Below, one piece after another: positions 32,756 to 44,859 of a DNA stretch of 64,000 bases. The notes beneath the pieces were generated by a model. It worked only from the letters and a program-made list of their open reading frames with translations. It was not told the origin of the DNA and searched no databases. The translations under genes and the position numbers were made by a program. This DNA comes from Channa striata (lineage: Eukaryota > Chordata > Actinopteri > Anabantiformes > Channidae). How positions within the stretch are numbered: position 1 is the first letter of the stretch; every line of letters starts with the position of its first letter. The stretch is from positions 868,001 to 932,000 of the forward strand of contig CM065184.1 in the NCBI GenBank assembly GCA_033026295.1. The letters run 5' to 3'.

Positions 32756-32905
32756 ACACACCCATCTGAACCCTGAACACCTTGGTGTTCAGTGTCTTGC
32801 CTGAGAATATTTCAACATGAATTCAGTATGAAATTGAAGTTGAAGAACTGACCCTGTGGTTTGCAGACAACTGCTGAACCAGCTGAGATTCACCTGCACT
32901 TTGTG
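32756..32905 (-). mobile_element. tRNA-derived SINE relic
   Basis: On the minus strand an A-box-like TCTCAGCTGGTTCAGCAG is followed by TTGTCTGCAAACCACAGGGTC, a decayed B-box, then CAGGCAAGACACTGAACACC. This is the order seen in tRNA-headed fish SINEs. A CA run at 32732-32751 borders it. Confidence 0.5.
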
Positions 32906-35394
32906 GGTGGAAGTAAAATGTTATTTGCAAAGTGTGTTGCAAACACTCATTTTTTGTGGGTAAACAGCTTTTACAATAACAGTTGATTTCTTATCAAAAG
33001 ACATATTGGAAGCATTGGCTCTCCAAAGTTCTCCAAATGGCTAAAAAGGATAGACCATCTTCTATTACGAGTAAAATGCATCTAACATCGATACACTGCA
33101 TTATTATTGCTTTAAATTTGGCAGATTTGCACGGCAAAATTTTAAGTGTCTTGACATGTCTACTGGGACATTATTAAAGTGTCCAGTTACCCACAGAACA
33201 CAAGGTTACTTATTTTGGCCTTACAGCTGTGGACTGAATACATTTAGTGACATTTTTCAGGCAGAATTGAAAAAAGAAAACAAATGTGTTTTTCTATTTT
33301 AGAGATATCACTTGTACTCATCATAGTCAGCACAAATTTTACAGCAAATATTATCCCAACCTGGTACTTCCAGTAGAAGTGGATTGTCTGTGTGTACTGT
33401 GTTAAAGAGATTAAATTCAGCATGCGTTGGAAATCAATGTCAAAGCCAAACCGCTATTAATGTAAAGCATTCACCATACCAAAAAAAATGCCCTTAACTC
33501 TTAACTCTCCATGCAACTTGGACGAAAGTGAAGCTGTGAGAAATTCATTCTACAATTGAAAACTGATTTGAAAAAGAATAATTTAAAAAAAGCTATTATT
33601 CACTTTGGCTTTGGCTCTTGTCACAAACACATACATTTTCATCACGCTTTTGTCAATTTGACTGACTTCTACATGGAGGACTGCTGCAATAACTCATTTA
33701 GCAGTTGTAGCTTCTTTTTTCACTGGCCAACACCTGGCACATCTGCGTTCCTTAGGAGTCATGTCTCTAACAAACTGATAGCAGTAAAAGTCAAATAACC
33801 GCTTGGCTGGTGATGATTGGTGAGACTGGACCAATAAAGGAACAGTGCTGTATGATAGTATAAACTGAGTTGGCTGGAGCAAAACACTTCACATTTCATC
33901 AAACCAAAATACAGATAAATGCAGCTTTGCTAAGAAGGCTGTGTTTTGTTTTTTACCCAGAAGGTCTTTAATTTAGCCAACTAGAATTCAGCTAAACACT
34001 TGAAATAATATGTGATTAATAACGTTAGGAACTTAATAAAATGAATATTTTATGCTATTGCCATAATTTTGAACTCCAAAAGCCCAAAATAATATAATAA
34101 ATGTACAAACTGAACCTAATGTGAACTTTTTAGTTAACTTTACTCAGTTTTCAAATTTTCAGATAGAGGTAATTGCAGGCAGAAAAAAGCCTTTACTCGT
34201 TTTTAAGTGACGCTAACTTAAAACAATCAAGAACAGTTGCAACAAATGAGGCTAAGGCACTACTTAACCGGTGAGAGGCAGTTATTCGCAAAAAGCTTTT
34301 TGGCAGGTATTAACAAGGTTATGTTGGTAAGTATGAGTTCAAAGCTTCCTTTTGCAATTCATAAAACCAGTGCAACTGACCATTATCTTTTATCTACTCC
34401 TGCAAAAGTCATGACATAAATTTAGAATACTAAAGTTTTACATAAATAAATAAATACATTTATGATACTGTAGCAAGGCTCACATAAGCATTTAAAGTAG
34501 CTGCTGCACTATTTAGTGAAAAGTAAAGTTATTCCGCTTAAGACTACAGAAGTGAAGAAAACGGGCTTACACCTCTGCCAACTTCAAATCAAAATGTGTG
34601 CATACAAAATGAGAGAGTTTTTGAACATGGGCTGCACAACCTCTATGTTTGTGTCTGCCAGTGTGTCTGCTTTGTAACCTCGTGTCCATTACACCAGGGG
34701 TCCTCAATCCTGGTCATAAGAAACCCCTGCTCTGCTGGTTTCCCAACTAACCCTGCACAACTCACTACTGATCACCTGGAAAATTGTCTTCACTCATATG
34801 GAACACATCATTTTACTTTGTCTTATGAAAAGTAATGAAAAATATAATACCACAGCTGTCACTAATGCTAGTAAGTGAAAACACCACCTTTGAGGTTGGG
34901 GTTGGTGAAGTTGGGTGTCAAAAATTTGACTTGATAGTGGGTATTCGACATTCTAGGTAACAGTTCAAATACAAATGCACTTTTAGGCGTCTTACTACTT
35001 TCAAAGCAGACAATTTTACATTGTCATAGTAGGAAATGTCCTAACATTAGTTTCATTCACAAGTATAATTTTAGAAAAAAAAAAACAATCCTTTGCACTC
35101 TTTTATGTTGCAGGAAACACTTGGATATTCGTTGTAAAAGGAGGTCTTGTATCAAATTACAAGACATGTTTAGTCAAGTTAATATTGTTTATAGATCCCA
35201 GATTCATAAATCAAAGCTTTTAATGATAATGATAATCTCTGATCATGATCTGATTAAAGAAAGAATTTAAAAATATTTTAAGAAACTGGTTACAATACAT
35301 AATTCACTTTTGAGAAAGTTAAAGGGTTTAAGTTGTGAGTAAAAAATAAAGACAGCATATGTCTCCATTCGCCTTTCAAAGCCTTTGGCTAGTG
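32906..35394. other. gene-free DNA
   Basis: Includes the second copy of the duplicated block (33421-33490). At 34690-34790, CAGGGGTCCTCAATCCTGGTC and ACCCTGCACAACTCAC resemble a fish interspersed repeat also seen near 62970-63050. No coding signal. Confidence 0.45.
33421..33496. repeat. duplicated block, copy 2
   Basis: It shares CATGCGTTGG, TGTCAAAGCCAA, CGCTATTAATGTAAAG and ATTCACCATACCAAAA with 29053-29106, in the same orientation and 4.4 kb away. It lacks the RTE insertion and so shows the empty site. Confidence 0.7.
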
Positions 35395-35660
35395 TTGATC
35401 GCTGACCTGTCACATTGGGCCTGGCTCGCCTTCTTCAACAAGCCAGGCAGCTGACACACGGGTGCTCCCTCCCCCTCTTCTTTCTAATGTGTTGTCATAA
35501 GGAGCTTATGCGAGGTCTCCCTGGCTAAAACGACCCCCCCTCGAAGCCATTCTAGAGGGCTGGCACAGCCCGTGTGGGCGTACGGTTCGCCATCACTTCC
35601 ACGCAAAGGTGATACTGTGGCACGTTGAGCACGAGGGTAGCAATGTGGATGGATTAGCAT
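35395..35660. promoter_or_regulatory. candidate conserved non-coding element
   Basis: A G/C-balanced, CpG-containing block in AT-rich surroundings, with an 8-bp perfect stem GCCTGGCT/AGCCAGGC (35419-35448). Many short palindromic words and AGGTGATACTGTGGCAC follow. No open frame covers it with a domain. Confidence 0.35.
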
Positions 35661-36272
35661 AGTAAAAACACAAGGTTAGGCAATGAAGGCAGTGATTGTT
35701 CTGTTGATATCCAGAAGCATGTAGTAGCCTGTGCTCAAAGCTCAGAGCTTTGTGTTTGTTTTGGACTGCATGACCTTCCTATTACATAATATTGCCCAGG
35801 CTTTGATGAAATGTACACAGCTATTGATTTCACTTGGGTACATGACTTTCCAAAGCAAATAGTTACCAAAAGCAGATGTGTGGATGCACAAAAGAGTTTT
35901 TCTGCTAATCCATTGTCCTTCAGACACAATAGGAAGATCGTGGTGCTCTGACAGCATTTTAGCCGAAATCAGTTCCACATGTGAGCTGCAGCGCTAATGC
36001 AGTGTTTACATGGACTGATTCTGAAGGCTGTGTCCATGCCCACACTCAACTGGCTTCCACATGAGTGTGTGTAGTTTTAAATGTATGTGGGTGTATGGCT
36101 TGATGCAGACCCCGGATGTGTGTGCGTGTGTGTGTGTGTGTTTGTGTGATGCAGGCCTGTGTGTGTCAACCTAAGGTCTCCTGAGTTCCAGACTGTAAGA
36201 TGTCAATAACCAACCTGTAAATGACAGGCACAAAGGGAATGTATTTAGCAGTTTGGCAGGATCTTAAAAAGG

Positions 36273-36325
<53 letters not shown>
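36273..36325. repeat. (CA)n microsatellite, about 53 bases
   Basis: An uninterrupted CA array, the longest perfect one in the window. Confidence 0.95.
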
Positions 36326-36328
<3 letters not shown>

Positions 36329-37716
36329 GATATAAAGCAATGACTTAATTTGTCACCTCCGCCTAGAGCTCTGTTAAATTCCTTACACTTATGTGTTATG
36401 TATTTTGTGTGTGTGTGTTATAATTACAAAAACACGTTGTTGTGTATTTTTTATATTTTGAGGTGTAATAAGAAATGCTTGGGTCGGGCCTCCCAAAGAC
36501 CAGTGACCCAATAATTATCAAAGAACAAATCATGCACCAGATTAATGGACCGATCACCGTAACATGAATGGTTCATTCATAATAATATGTACATCAGCTT
36601 ATAATAGTAACAGTAATAGTAATAAACGACTAGTACGTCAAACCTGCACTTTAGTACACTGCTAAAGTAAATGTGCTTAATCTAAGTTACTTTCCACCTG
36701 TGCACAGGGTTGTATCCCAGCAGCATACAGCTAAAGGAAAAGCTCCTGTCAACTTTACCACAGTGACGGGGAAACACTCCATTCCACTTCATACAGGTAA
36801 TGTCTTTTAAGGAATAAATCATTGGGACAAATGTAGTGATTGCTCAAACACTGACAAATAATGATCATTACACACATATTAATGTGTGTGATCACATATG
36901 TTTTGCAGTGTTGCAGCAGTTTGTTTTCCTGCTCCAGTGTCCCAGCACTGATTAGTGGAAAGAGAAGACGACCACGCTTAGCCAACACAGACACAGACAA
37001 GTAAGTGATAGTTCAAATCTATCAACATGACTCATTGTCAAATCATGTCAAGTAACACTGGAAAATCATAAAAGCCCAATATTCACATGCATTTGCCCAG
37101 TCACACATTTCTGTCCATCGTTCAGTTTTTTTCTCTCTCTCTCTCTCTTTTATCTCCCTCAATTCAACATTAATATTCCACCTCTGCAGCGTCCGGACCT
37201 GAGTTTGGTGGAAGAAAAACAAAAAGAGAAAAAGTGAGGGTGAAGGGACGGAGGCTGGAGGGATGGAGGGATTGGGTTTCCATCCCACATTGGATCACTG
37301 GAGTGGAGTCTAAAACCACAGAGTGCACTGGCACTGGACAAAGAGGCTGGATTCAATAAATATGTGGACTAACCTCTCTTATTCAGAGCCTGCAGTATTG
37401 AATTCCTTATTTAGGTCATTTAGACTGGGCAAAATTGATGCAGTATGCAGCTCAAATCTATAGCTCCATTTTTCTTCTCCTCTCTCTGTCTTTTCCCTTT
37501 CTTAAAAAAAAGAGATGTGAGGGAAGCCAGTGTGTGTGGGTGTGCGAAAACGACTGCGAGTGAAGAAGTAGCCAAAACAAAACAAACAAAAAAAATGAAC
37601 GTTTTCCATGCAAGACAGTGGAGAAAGAAAAAGAGCGGATGGAAATTAGAAAGAGAGCACGAAAAGTAAAAACAAATTGAATGAAAAAGATTGAGAAAGT
37701 GAGCGGATGGAGGGAC

Positions 37717-37719
<3 letters not shown>

Positions 37720-37760
<41 letters not shown>
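37720..37760. repeat. (GT)n microsatellite, about 41 bases
   Basis: An uninterrupted GT array. Confidence 0.95.
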
Positions 37761-37761
<1 letters not shown>

Positions 37762-37839
37762 ATGAGAGTGAGAGGTGCTATTCTGACATTTTATTAGAGT
37801 CTCAATGAGGTCTGCACTAGACAATGCTCTCCTGCCTCC

Positions 37840-38045
37840 TCTTTTAGTCTGATCTTAATTGGCCATTAGATTGAAAAATAGCCCATACCTCTCCTCCTCC
37901 TCCTCTTCCTCTCCTCTTCTCCTTCTCTCTTGTGCAGCTTCAGAGCTGATTAGACCTTTGATTTACTAATAAACACAAAGAAACAGATTAACGGCAGGGC
38001 TGAGGCAGCATCAGACATGCTTAGCTGTGTCTGGAATAGGAAAAT
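37840..38045. promoter_or_regulatory. candidate conserved non-coding element
   Basis: GATCTTAATTGGCCATTAGA and GAGCTGATTAGACCTTTGATT (homeodomain core beside a TCF/LEF CCTTTGATT), then TACTAATAAACACAAAG (forkhead-like AAACA) and CAGATTAACGGC. Dense developmental cores on both sides of a CTCCTCC tract. Confidence 0.38.
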
Positions 38046-38329
38046 ACCAGCCCAGGCTTTATTGGTAGCTAAAATCTGATTTTATTTAAAGGCACTTTTA
38101 CACTCTGGTGACACAAGACATACTTTTATAACCCTGAAACAGGATAAACTCTTGCATTCACATCTAATGGACACTCATCTTATTTTGGATTTTTTACCAT
38201 TCAGTTACATTTCCTGATGCCAAGCCATCAGAGGCTCAGATTGACCTGCTGGTTTGGTATTGTTTCATAGCTCTTATCTTTCCTTGCTGCAGATGACTAC
38301 GCCTGCTCCATCTTTTTTTTTTCTTCCTG

Positions 38330-38610
38330 CACAACTCACGCTGGGCTCTTATGATAAATAAGACATTACCCACAATGAGAGGAACTCAATCAGCGCTTGT
38401 GTTGGCTGAGAGTGAGAAAGACAGGGATAATTACTCACTAAATAGGCAATCACCAAGGTGGCGCCCACACAATCAAGCCTGCGTGTGTATTTTGGGGAGC
38501 GTCTACAGAAACAGCAGCCAAAAGCCTCGGAAAATGAAGAACCGAGTAATAAAGTAGGCGAGCACCAGTCCTGCCAGGCTAATATAGCAGCTCGGGTCAC
38601 AAGTAGAGTT
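38330..38610. promoter_or_regulatory. candidate conserved non-coding element
   Basis: A balanced block with TTATGATAAATAAGAC, GGGATAATTACTCAC, AAGGTGGCGCCCACAC and AGCAGCCAAAAGCC. Frames on both strands lack domains. Inference only. Confidence 0.33.
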
Positions 38611-39639
38611 GGAAAGCGGTCATAAGATGGCTGTTTTTCAAACCGAAATCATATGTCCACTGCAAAATGAAAGGGGACAATCCTGTGACATGACTGACGG
38701 AAGTACAGCAACTGCTCTCATTTATTCCAGGCAGAAATTGAGTTTATGCTGCATCTATTCCCTGTAGGTTTCTTGTGTTAATTTCCTTCTCTGACAGCTA
38801 CTGTAAATTTGTTTTGGTGGTGTCTAAGGGATTTCTTTGACTCATAAACTTGACTCATGACTGAATTCACTAAACTAAATAAAAGAGAAGATAACCAAAG
38901 CTGGAGAGTCATCAACCTCAACTACACGTACAGATCAAAGGTAATTTAACGTAGCTCTAAATGAAAATATAGAACAAACAAAAACAAACAAGTGTTCAAT
39001 TAATAAAGATCATTGGTAGATAATTTACAAAGGCAAATTTAAAAATGGAATTCCTAAAGATATATTTATCATTGTCTTTAGGTTAATATCCCCTTCCATA
39101 ATACATTTTGTCTTTAGCTGGAGATGACAATCTGTAATACGGAAGGGGACAAAAATAGTGACTAATGCACTGGAAAATATCACAAAATTTCAGATTTTCT
39201 ACAATTTATCTCTCTGTTTGGATTTTAACTTTATATTTTTGGTTCAGTATTATTTCAAGCCACAACAGGAAGTATTTGTCAACAGCAAAAGCTCTGTGAA
39301 GCCCAGTGTACACTCCCTGCCCAAACAGAGAGAGAGAGCAAGAGTTGGTAGAGACCCAATCAGAGCTAGAAAAAGAATAAAAAATAGACTTTCTCTCAAT
39401 TGTAGTCAAACTGTGTGTTTTCTGCTGGTTGAGTTTGCTTGAATATAGCATATGTCAGTATGTTTTCCCATTATTGTTTCAAATATCTTCCACCAATAGT
39501 GGCAAAATAATTTAGAGCAATTACATTAGTCAAATGTGAATCCAGCATTTATCTACTCTAACAGCGGCCTGTAAAGAAACTGAAGGAAACATTCATACTG
39601 TTTATTGTCAATTCTTTCTCCACACATATTCAGGTTCTC
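38611..39639. other. gene-free DNA
   Basis: AT-rich, no repeat ends seen; the 94-codon frame at 39158-39442 has no recognisable family. Confidence 0.5.
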
Positions 39640-40030
39640 TGTCCATCTGTCCCATTTTCGCAATTTTCAGGAATGCCATTGGGGAATTTCTTCAAATACT
39701 GACTTGGACTCAAGGATAAGCTAATTAAATTTTGATGGCTGAATGGAGTGAAGTGGTAGTAAAATGGTTAATGTGCATGACAAATAACTGTAGCATTCCA
39801 AATTAGTTGCAAATAAAAAAGGCAAAAAGATGGCCAAAAATATATTTTAAGAAAGAATTTTGCCGTCAAACTTCATTGCTCTAAAGCTTGGGAACACAAT
39901 TTGGCAAAAGCGTCAACTTGGACACAAGGAGGCTCAGATTTTAGTGGTCAAAGGTAATTGTGACCCATTCTCTCTGTAATATGTCAGGAATTCATTTATA
40001 TTTTGGCTGGCACTAATGTCCACTTGGACT
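39640..40030 (+). repeat. degenerate fish repeat, AGGTCA-containing family
   Basis: It shares GGGAATTTCTTCAAATACTGA, ACTTGGACTCAAGGATAAGC, GTGGTCAAAGGTAATTGTGACC and TCCACTTGGACTCATGGA with the array at 58245-59160. At least two decayed units. Confidence 0.6.
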
Positions 40031-40244
40031 CATGGACAGACATGCATATAAGTGCAACTTGACTAGTTGTTAGAGGTTTACAACTGTGAGGTAGTAATAA
40101 TAGTTTTTACAACATTCTAGTAAAATACATCTGATTAGCAAATATGTGTCTCAACATCTTTTTTCGATAAATGACGTCATGGATCAACAGGCCTAAACCA
40201 CTTGTTTGGTGGACCTTCTTAAAATGCACCATTAATCATTTAAA

Positions 40245-40405
40245 AGATGATGTTATCCAAAGCACCTAGAAGTTGCACACACTAAGAGGCAACATTACGT
40301 TTAGTGACTTGCCCAAGGACATTTTGACCCCTTGCCAACAGGAACTGGGAGTCAATCCACTTACCCCGGGGTACGCAAACGACTCCTCTACTAACTGAAC
40401 TTAAA
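40245..40405 (-). mobile_element. tRNA-derived SINE relic with L2-like tail
   Basis: On the plus strand: TTATCCAAAGCACCTAGAAG (an L2-type tail reversed), GTGACTTGCCCAAGGACA, GGGAGTCAATCC (reverse B-box) and CTCCTCTACTAACTGAAC (reverse A-box). The order fits a tRNA-headed, L2-tailed SINE on the minus strand. Confidence 0.55.
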
Positions 40406-41390
40406 TTAATTAGCAAATGTAAATATGATAAACTGTATTTCTGTTAGAAGGGGAAAGTTGCAGTATTACAGATGTAAAAATAACGGATGCAGTTATTGTA
40501 ATGAGTGACTTGAAATGTACTTTAGGTGAATTTTAGATTTACTGGATGTCTCTAAATTGTTAATATTCACATTCTCAAACGCACAAACATTTTCAGATAA
40601 GAAAAGAAAAAAATGACCCTTCAGACATAGGAAATTCTATTTCTTCAGCATAAAGTCCATCTAATCAACCACAAACGATGCTTAATTACTTTCACTAAAA
40701 TCTATTAAATACAGACTCAATATCTGTCTTGGCCAGATATTTAAGTGCATACAACTTAATGACAGTATCTGAATAAAAGGCATATTTGCATAGTGTAATA
40801 TACATTATTACTTTGCAATTATTAATTGGCATCTCGCCAGAGAAGACAAGCTTCTCAGTGTGGGTGGTTGTAGTGGATGTAGATAATTTAAGTCTGTCAG
40901 AGACATCAAATTTGGCATGAACACATCATTCTCTAAATGGTTATTGATTTTAGACAGGCTGTATCAGCAAAAAATACCTTTCGGTTAACAGTGACAATGC
41001 CAATGAACTTTTCATTTTGTCTTCAAAAGTGCTGACATGGGAAAAAAATGAAATAAATAAAAATGAAAAATGGTTCAGGAGTTTGATCCGATGTTCATCT
41101 GTTTGTTGAGCAAGGCAGGATGTTAAAAATACATGCGCGCCAATGATGGCATTACATTTTTCTTCATTCTTAAAAGTCTTGCTTTGGAAATGTTGCTCTG
41201 GGCATATAAAGCAGTACTTACAAGAGATAAAGTTTTCCATACAATATGAATGATTTGATATCCATGTATTTTCTATGCTTTTTCCCTATTTATGTGTATT
41301 ATTATGAGACAGGCTGTCAAATTATTTGGAATGATTTGAAACAGCTCTTGGCAAGTATATTTGTGCTGCACCACATACTGGATCTCTCTC

Positions 41391-41411
41391 TGTGTGTGTG
41401 TGTGTGTGTGT
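41391..41411. repeat. (GT)n microsatellite
   Basis: About ten GT units after a CT run. Confidence 0.9.
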
Positions 41412-41714
41412 TTAGGTTGTTAAATAGGTGATTAGTTTTACAAGGCAGCACCTTTTAACCTTTGATGACTAGAAATTCTAAGGTTTATACAGAGTACCAA
41501 TGTGGAAAATAGATGGTACCGCATAAGTCTATGGGTGTGTTAGTATGTGCGTGCAGGGATGTGTGCATACGCTATTTGTTTGTCAGTGTGCTTATACAGT
41601 ATCTACCCACAGGAGCACCATACTTACATCAAAACTTTATGTTGACTTGCAACAAGAAATGCATATTTTTCAGCAATTTCCTTAAAGCTTCTTTAGGAAT
41701 GTTTTAGCTGTATG

Positions 41715-43230
41715 GCACCGGATTTGCTGCAGATAGTCAATAGATCTCTGTCATCAGGTAATTTCCCAGAAGTCTTGAAAGACTGCAGTCACCAAGCATC
41801 CGAAAAAAAAAGAGTAGTATAAAAACATCCGTGCTTTTCAGCTACTAGAGCAATATCAAACCTTCCTAGTGTGACTAAAATAATTTGGTTACTTTGATGA
41901 GCTTCAATCTGGATTTTCATCATACATCATAAACACAGAGCAACAATGATGTACAGTTTGACCACATTAAACAAAATTATTACGTCTAGGTAATGATTAT
42001 AGTTTGGGTCGACATGCAGTAACAATATTGACTAAAGCCATGATAATGACTTATCATTTGAAGTGTCAAATCCTGTACTTTACCCACTCATTCATCCCAG
42101 CTGCACTCTTTGACACAATGGGAACTACAGTGTTTGATATTAAATCTACAGGTGCACTTTGGCATCACTGGACACTACGGGAATGATTTTGTATGCACGC
42201 AAATATAAAGTTAGAGTTAGGTACAAAAGCTTTGGGGTAAGGTTAAGCTGCAAGGTAAATTCCACAAAACAAAACACTATAAGCAGGGACAAGGTTCTAT
42301 GAGACTTTTTCACTCTATACACTACATCTTAGATGGGTAAAATATTGAAGCGTCTGGGTTTAATTGCTTTATACTGAAAGCTCAGTGTTGATCACGACGC
42401 AAACGGGAAACTTAAGTGTCAATATGTAATGCAAAACGACTTGTCAAAACGGCCTTTTTCGACGCCTCAGGAATGAGAACGGGTTACAACAGTATAGAAG
42501 ATGTTATAAAAGTAATATAATATGATTGTTTTTCCCAATTTAGCTTTTATTAGTTTCCTTTTATGTACAACATTTCCCATGAGGTTTAGGCTTCACAAGC
42601 CAAATTTTTGGGTGCATCAAGGCAAAGGCATTGGCAAATTGGAATGTTGCAGAAGGTTCCTGCTGGAGGAGAAAGACAAAGAAAAACACTGTATTTTTCT
42701 GCAATTTTGTAATATTTATTTTGGAAACAACTGTTGCGTTAAGTTCCTGCTCTGCCACACTTGTAGTTTTATTTTTTAAGAGCAGATTTTATAGATTCTA
42801 AAAATCACTTTGTGATAGCTTGCATACCGATTGGCAATTGATGCCCAATTGGGAACTGCATTGATGCTAATGGTTGAGCCTGGCTCAGATGTGACCCAAT
42901 GATTTCACGCATATTGATGATAATTATCTACTAATACAATAGGTAGCATACTCTTATTAAACCATGAAGATTCAGTGGCATGGCGGTATTACAATTAGAT
43001 AAATCATATGTTTAGCACCAATGTACTTTGTCTCAACTGGAAAATTTTTCAACTAAGTTAACAAGGATGATGTCTGGGGTTCCCCAAGGCTCAATCTATG
43101 ATCATCTTCTATTCAGAATTAACATGCTTAGATAAGTCATGTTATACAAAATGGTTTTTACGCAGTTGACAGCAATCTTACAATAACTTACTCATTTACC
43201 AAGCCACCAAATCTGACACATTCAAAGAAA
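41715..43230 (+). mobile_element. ancient L2 LINE fossil
   Basis: Frameshifted translation from 41725 gives IVNRSLSSGNFPEVLK, then, after gaps, ELQSGFSS followed by a TEQQ block near 41905-41960. Around 43065 it gives SGVPQGSI and LLFRINML. These are successive L2 reverse transcriptase blocks in the right order. About 900 bp between the two halves is unassigned and may be an insertion. Stops throughout; very old. Confidence 0.55.
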
Positions 43231-44129
43231 CTCAACTAATTAGTTAATAATTTAATTAATTAAATGTATGTGTTTTATACAGAGAAAATCTGTGATAAGA
43301 TAATTAATGTTACAAAATGAGGGATGGATGGATGGATAGATGGATAGATAGATACTGTATTCATTACAGGAAATTCACGAGGGGGGCTGAAAGTCAACGC
43401 TTATCTCAGCTATCTTTCTCTGTTAACAAAATTCGGGGTTAAACATACTCGTGATATAACTATGTTTAGCTACTTTTAAATACATAGCAAGCTGATCTAT
43501 GTTCACATACATCTGCTTAGGTTACAATAGCTCCCTGGCAAACCCATCTCCAAAAAAATTGTGTGCAATTAAACAGCAAGTCCAGTTACTTTTTAGTAAA
43601 GAACATAAGGATTAGTACGTCAATATGTAATTTGAGGTTTAGCCTTTCAGATTTTACAGAACATACACTTGTCCATACTTGTGTGTCTTTGTGATTTGTG
43701 TGTGTATACATGCAAAAGCTCAGTGTGTGTGTGTTTGAGAGGGATATAGTTATTATTGAGGAGCTCCTTTCTGAAGAGAAAGGCCAGACCTTGAAACAGT
43801 TTAATCAATAGAGGAATGTTCTCTGTAATGAAGTGTGTCAGCTTCTTAACAGAACTAAAACCTTCATCAAGTCAATGAGGAGGAAGAGTTAAACCTAAGG
43901 CCCATCTGAATAATCACGCTGCCTTATTGACTGGCCACAAGACAGGGTGAATGCCAAACATTGGCATGGTCAATCACACCCATAAACAGGCACACACAGG
44001 CAAAAATTTGAAAATACTTCTCAATAACTGTGCACAGCACAGAAATTATGGTATATGCGACTTTGAAATACTGTATGTAGTATCAGCCCAGTCTGTTTCC
44101 AGCTGCAGGATACTGTGTGTGCTGCCCTT
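43231..44129. other. gene-free DNA with GGAT/GATA repeat
   Basis: A tetranucleotide GGAT/GATA run lies at 43321-43355; GT tracts near 43700-43735. Nothing else recognised. Confidence 0.55.
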
Positions 44130-44146
44130 TGTTTGACTGCATTTAC
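44130..44146. repeat. left target duplication of RTE fragment
   Basis: TGTTTGACTGCATTTAC, repeated exactly at 44843-44859. Confidence 0.9.
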
Positions 44147-44842
44147 TACTACTCTTTCGGCTTTTCCCATCAAGGGTCGCCACAGCGAATCATCCTTTTC
44201 CACCTCACTCTGTCCTGGGCATCTTCCTCTCTGACACCAGCTAACCTCATGTCCTCTGTTAGGACATCCATATACCTCCTCCTCGGTCGTCCTATCGCCC
44301 TCTTGCCTGGCAGCTCCATCTCCAACATCCTTCTACCAATATATTCACTATCCCTCCTCTGCACATGTCCAAACCATCTCAGTCTGGCCTCTCTGACTTA
44401 GTTGCTAACACAGGCAACGTGTGCTGTCCCTCTGATGAGCTCGTTCCTTATTCTGTCCAACCTTGTCACTCCTAAGGAGAACCTCAACATCTTCATCTCT
44501 GCTGCTTCCAACTCTGCCTCTTGTCTCTTTCTCACTGCTACTGTCTCTAACCCATAGAGCAGAGCTGGTCTCACCACTGTCCTGTACACCTTTCCTTTGA
44601 GTCTTGCTGACACTCTTCTGTCACACAACACTCCTGACACTTTCCTCCACCCATTCCAACCTGCCTGCACTCGCCTCTTCACCTCTTTTCCACACTCCCC
44701 ATCAGACTGAACTGTTGACCCCAAGTACTTAAACTCCTGCACCTTCTTCACCTCAGCCCCCTGTAACCTCACACGTCTACCTGGATCCCTCTCGTTTATA
44801 CAGATGTATTCTGTCTTACTACGACTGCCTTTCATGTTTTCC
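44147..44842 (-). mobile_element. 5'-truncated RTE LINE copy
   Basis: The 3' 696 bp of an RTE-clade LINE on the minus strand, ending in a short AGT tail at 44147 and bounded by a 17-bp perfect target duplication. The 3' terminal words (GATTCGCTGTGGCGACCC and GGAAAAGCC) match the full copy at 48880-53816. Confidence 0.92.
44398..44835 (-). pseudogene. RTE reverse transcriptase C-terminal domain
   Basis: A 145-codon frame reads RSKTEYICINERD, KVQEFKYLGSTVQSDGECG, RRVQAGWNGWRKVSGVLCDR and MLRFSLGVTRLDRIRNE, the thumb and C-terminal region of RTE-clade reverse transcriptase. The start methionine is fortuitous because the copy is 5' truncated. The frame ends early with a stop (LVATS-like region), and further homologous sequence follows in other frames down to 44147. 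It includes about 40 residues missing from the 51 kb copy. Confidence 0.85.
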
Positions 44843-44859
44843 TGTTTGACTGCATTTAC

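Larger units (their letters stand above)
35661..37839. other. gene-free DNA with CA/GT arrays
   Basis: A CA array at 36273-36325 and a GT array at 37720-37760, plus GT at 36118-36150. The long frames across 37420-37824 are translations of these arrays and flanking pyrimidine tracts. Confidence 0.6.

Noticed and set aside
37420..37824. 134-codon minus-strand frame
   Set aside because: His-Thr repeat from the GT array followed by low-complexity pyrimidine-derived sequence.
38455..38475. Possible CTCF site (AAGGTGGCGCCC)
   Set aside because: Only the AGGTGGC core fits; the upstream half of the consensus is absent.
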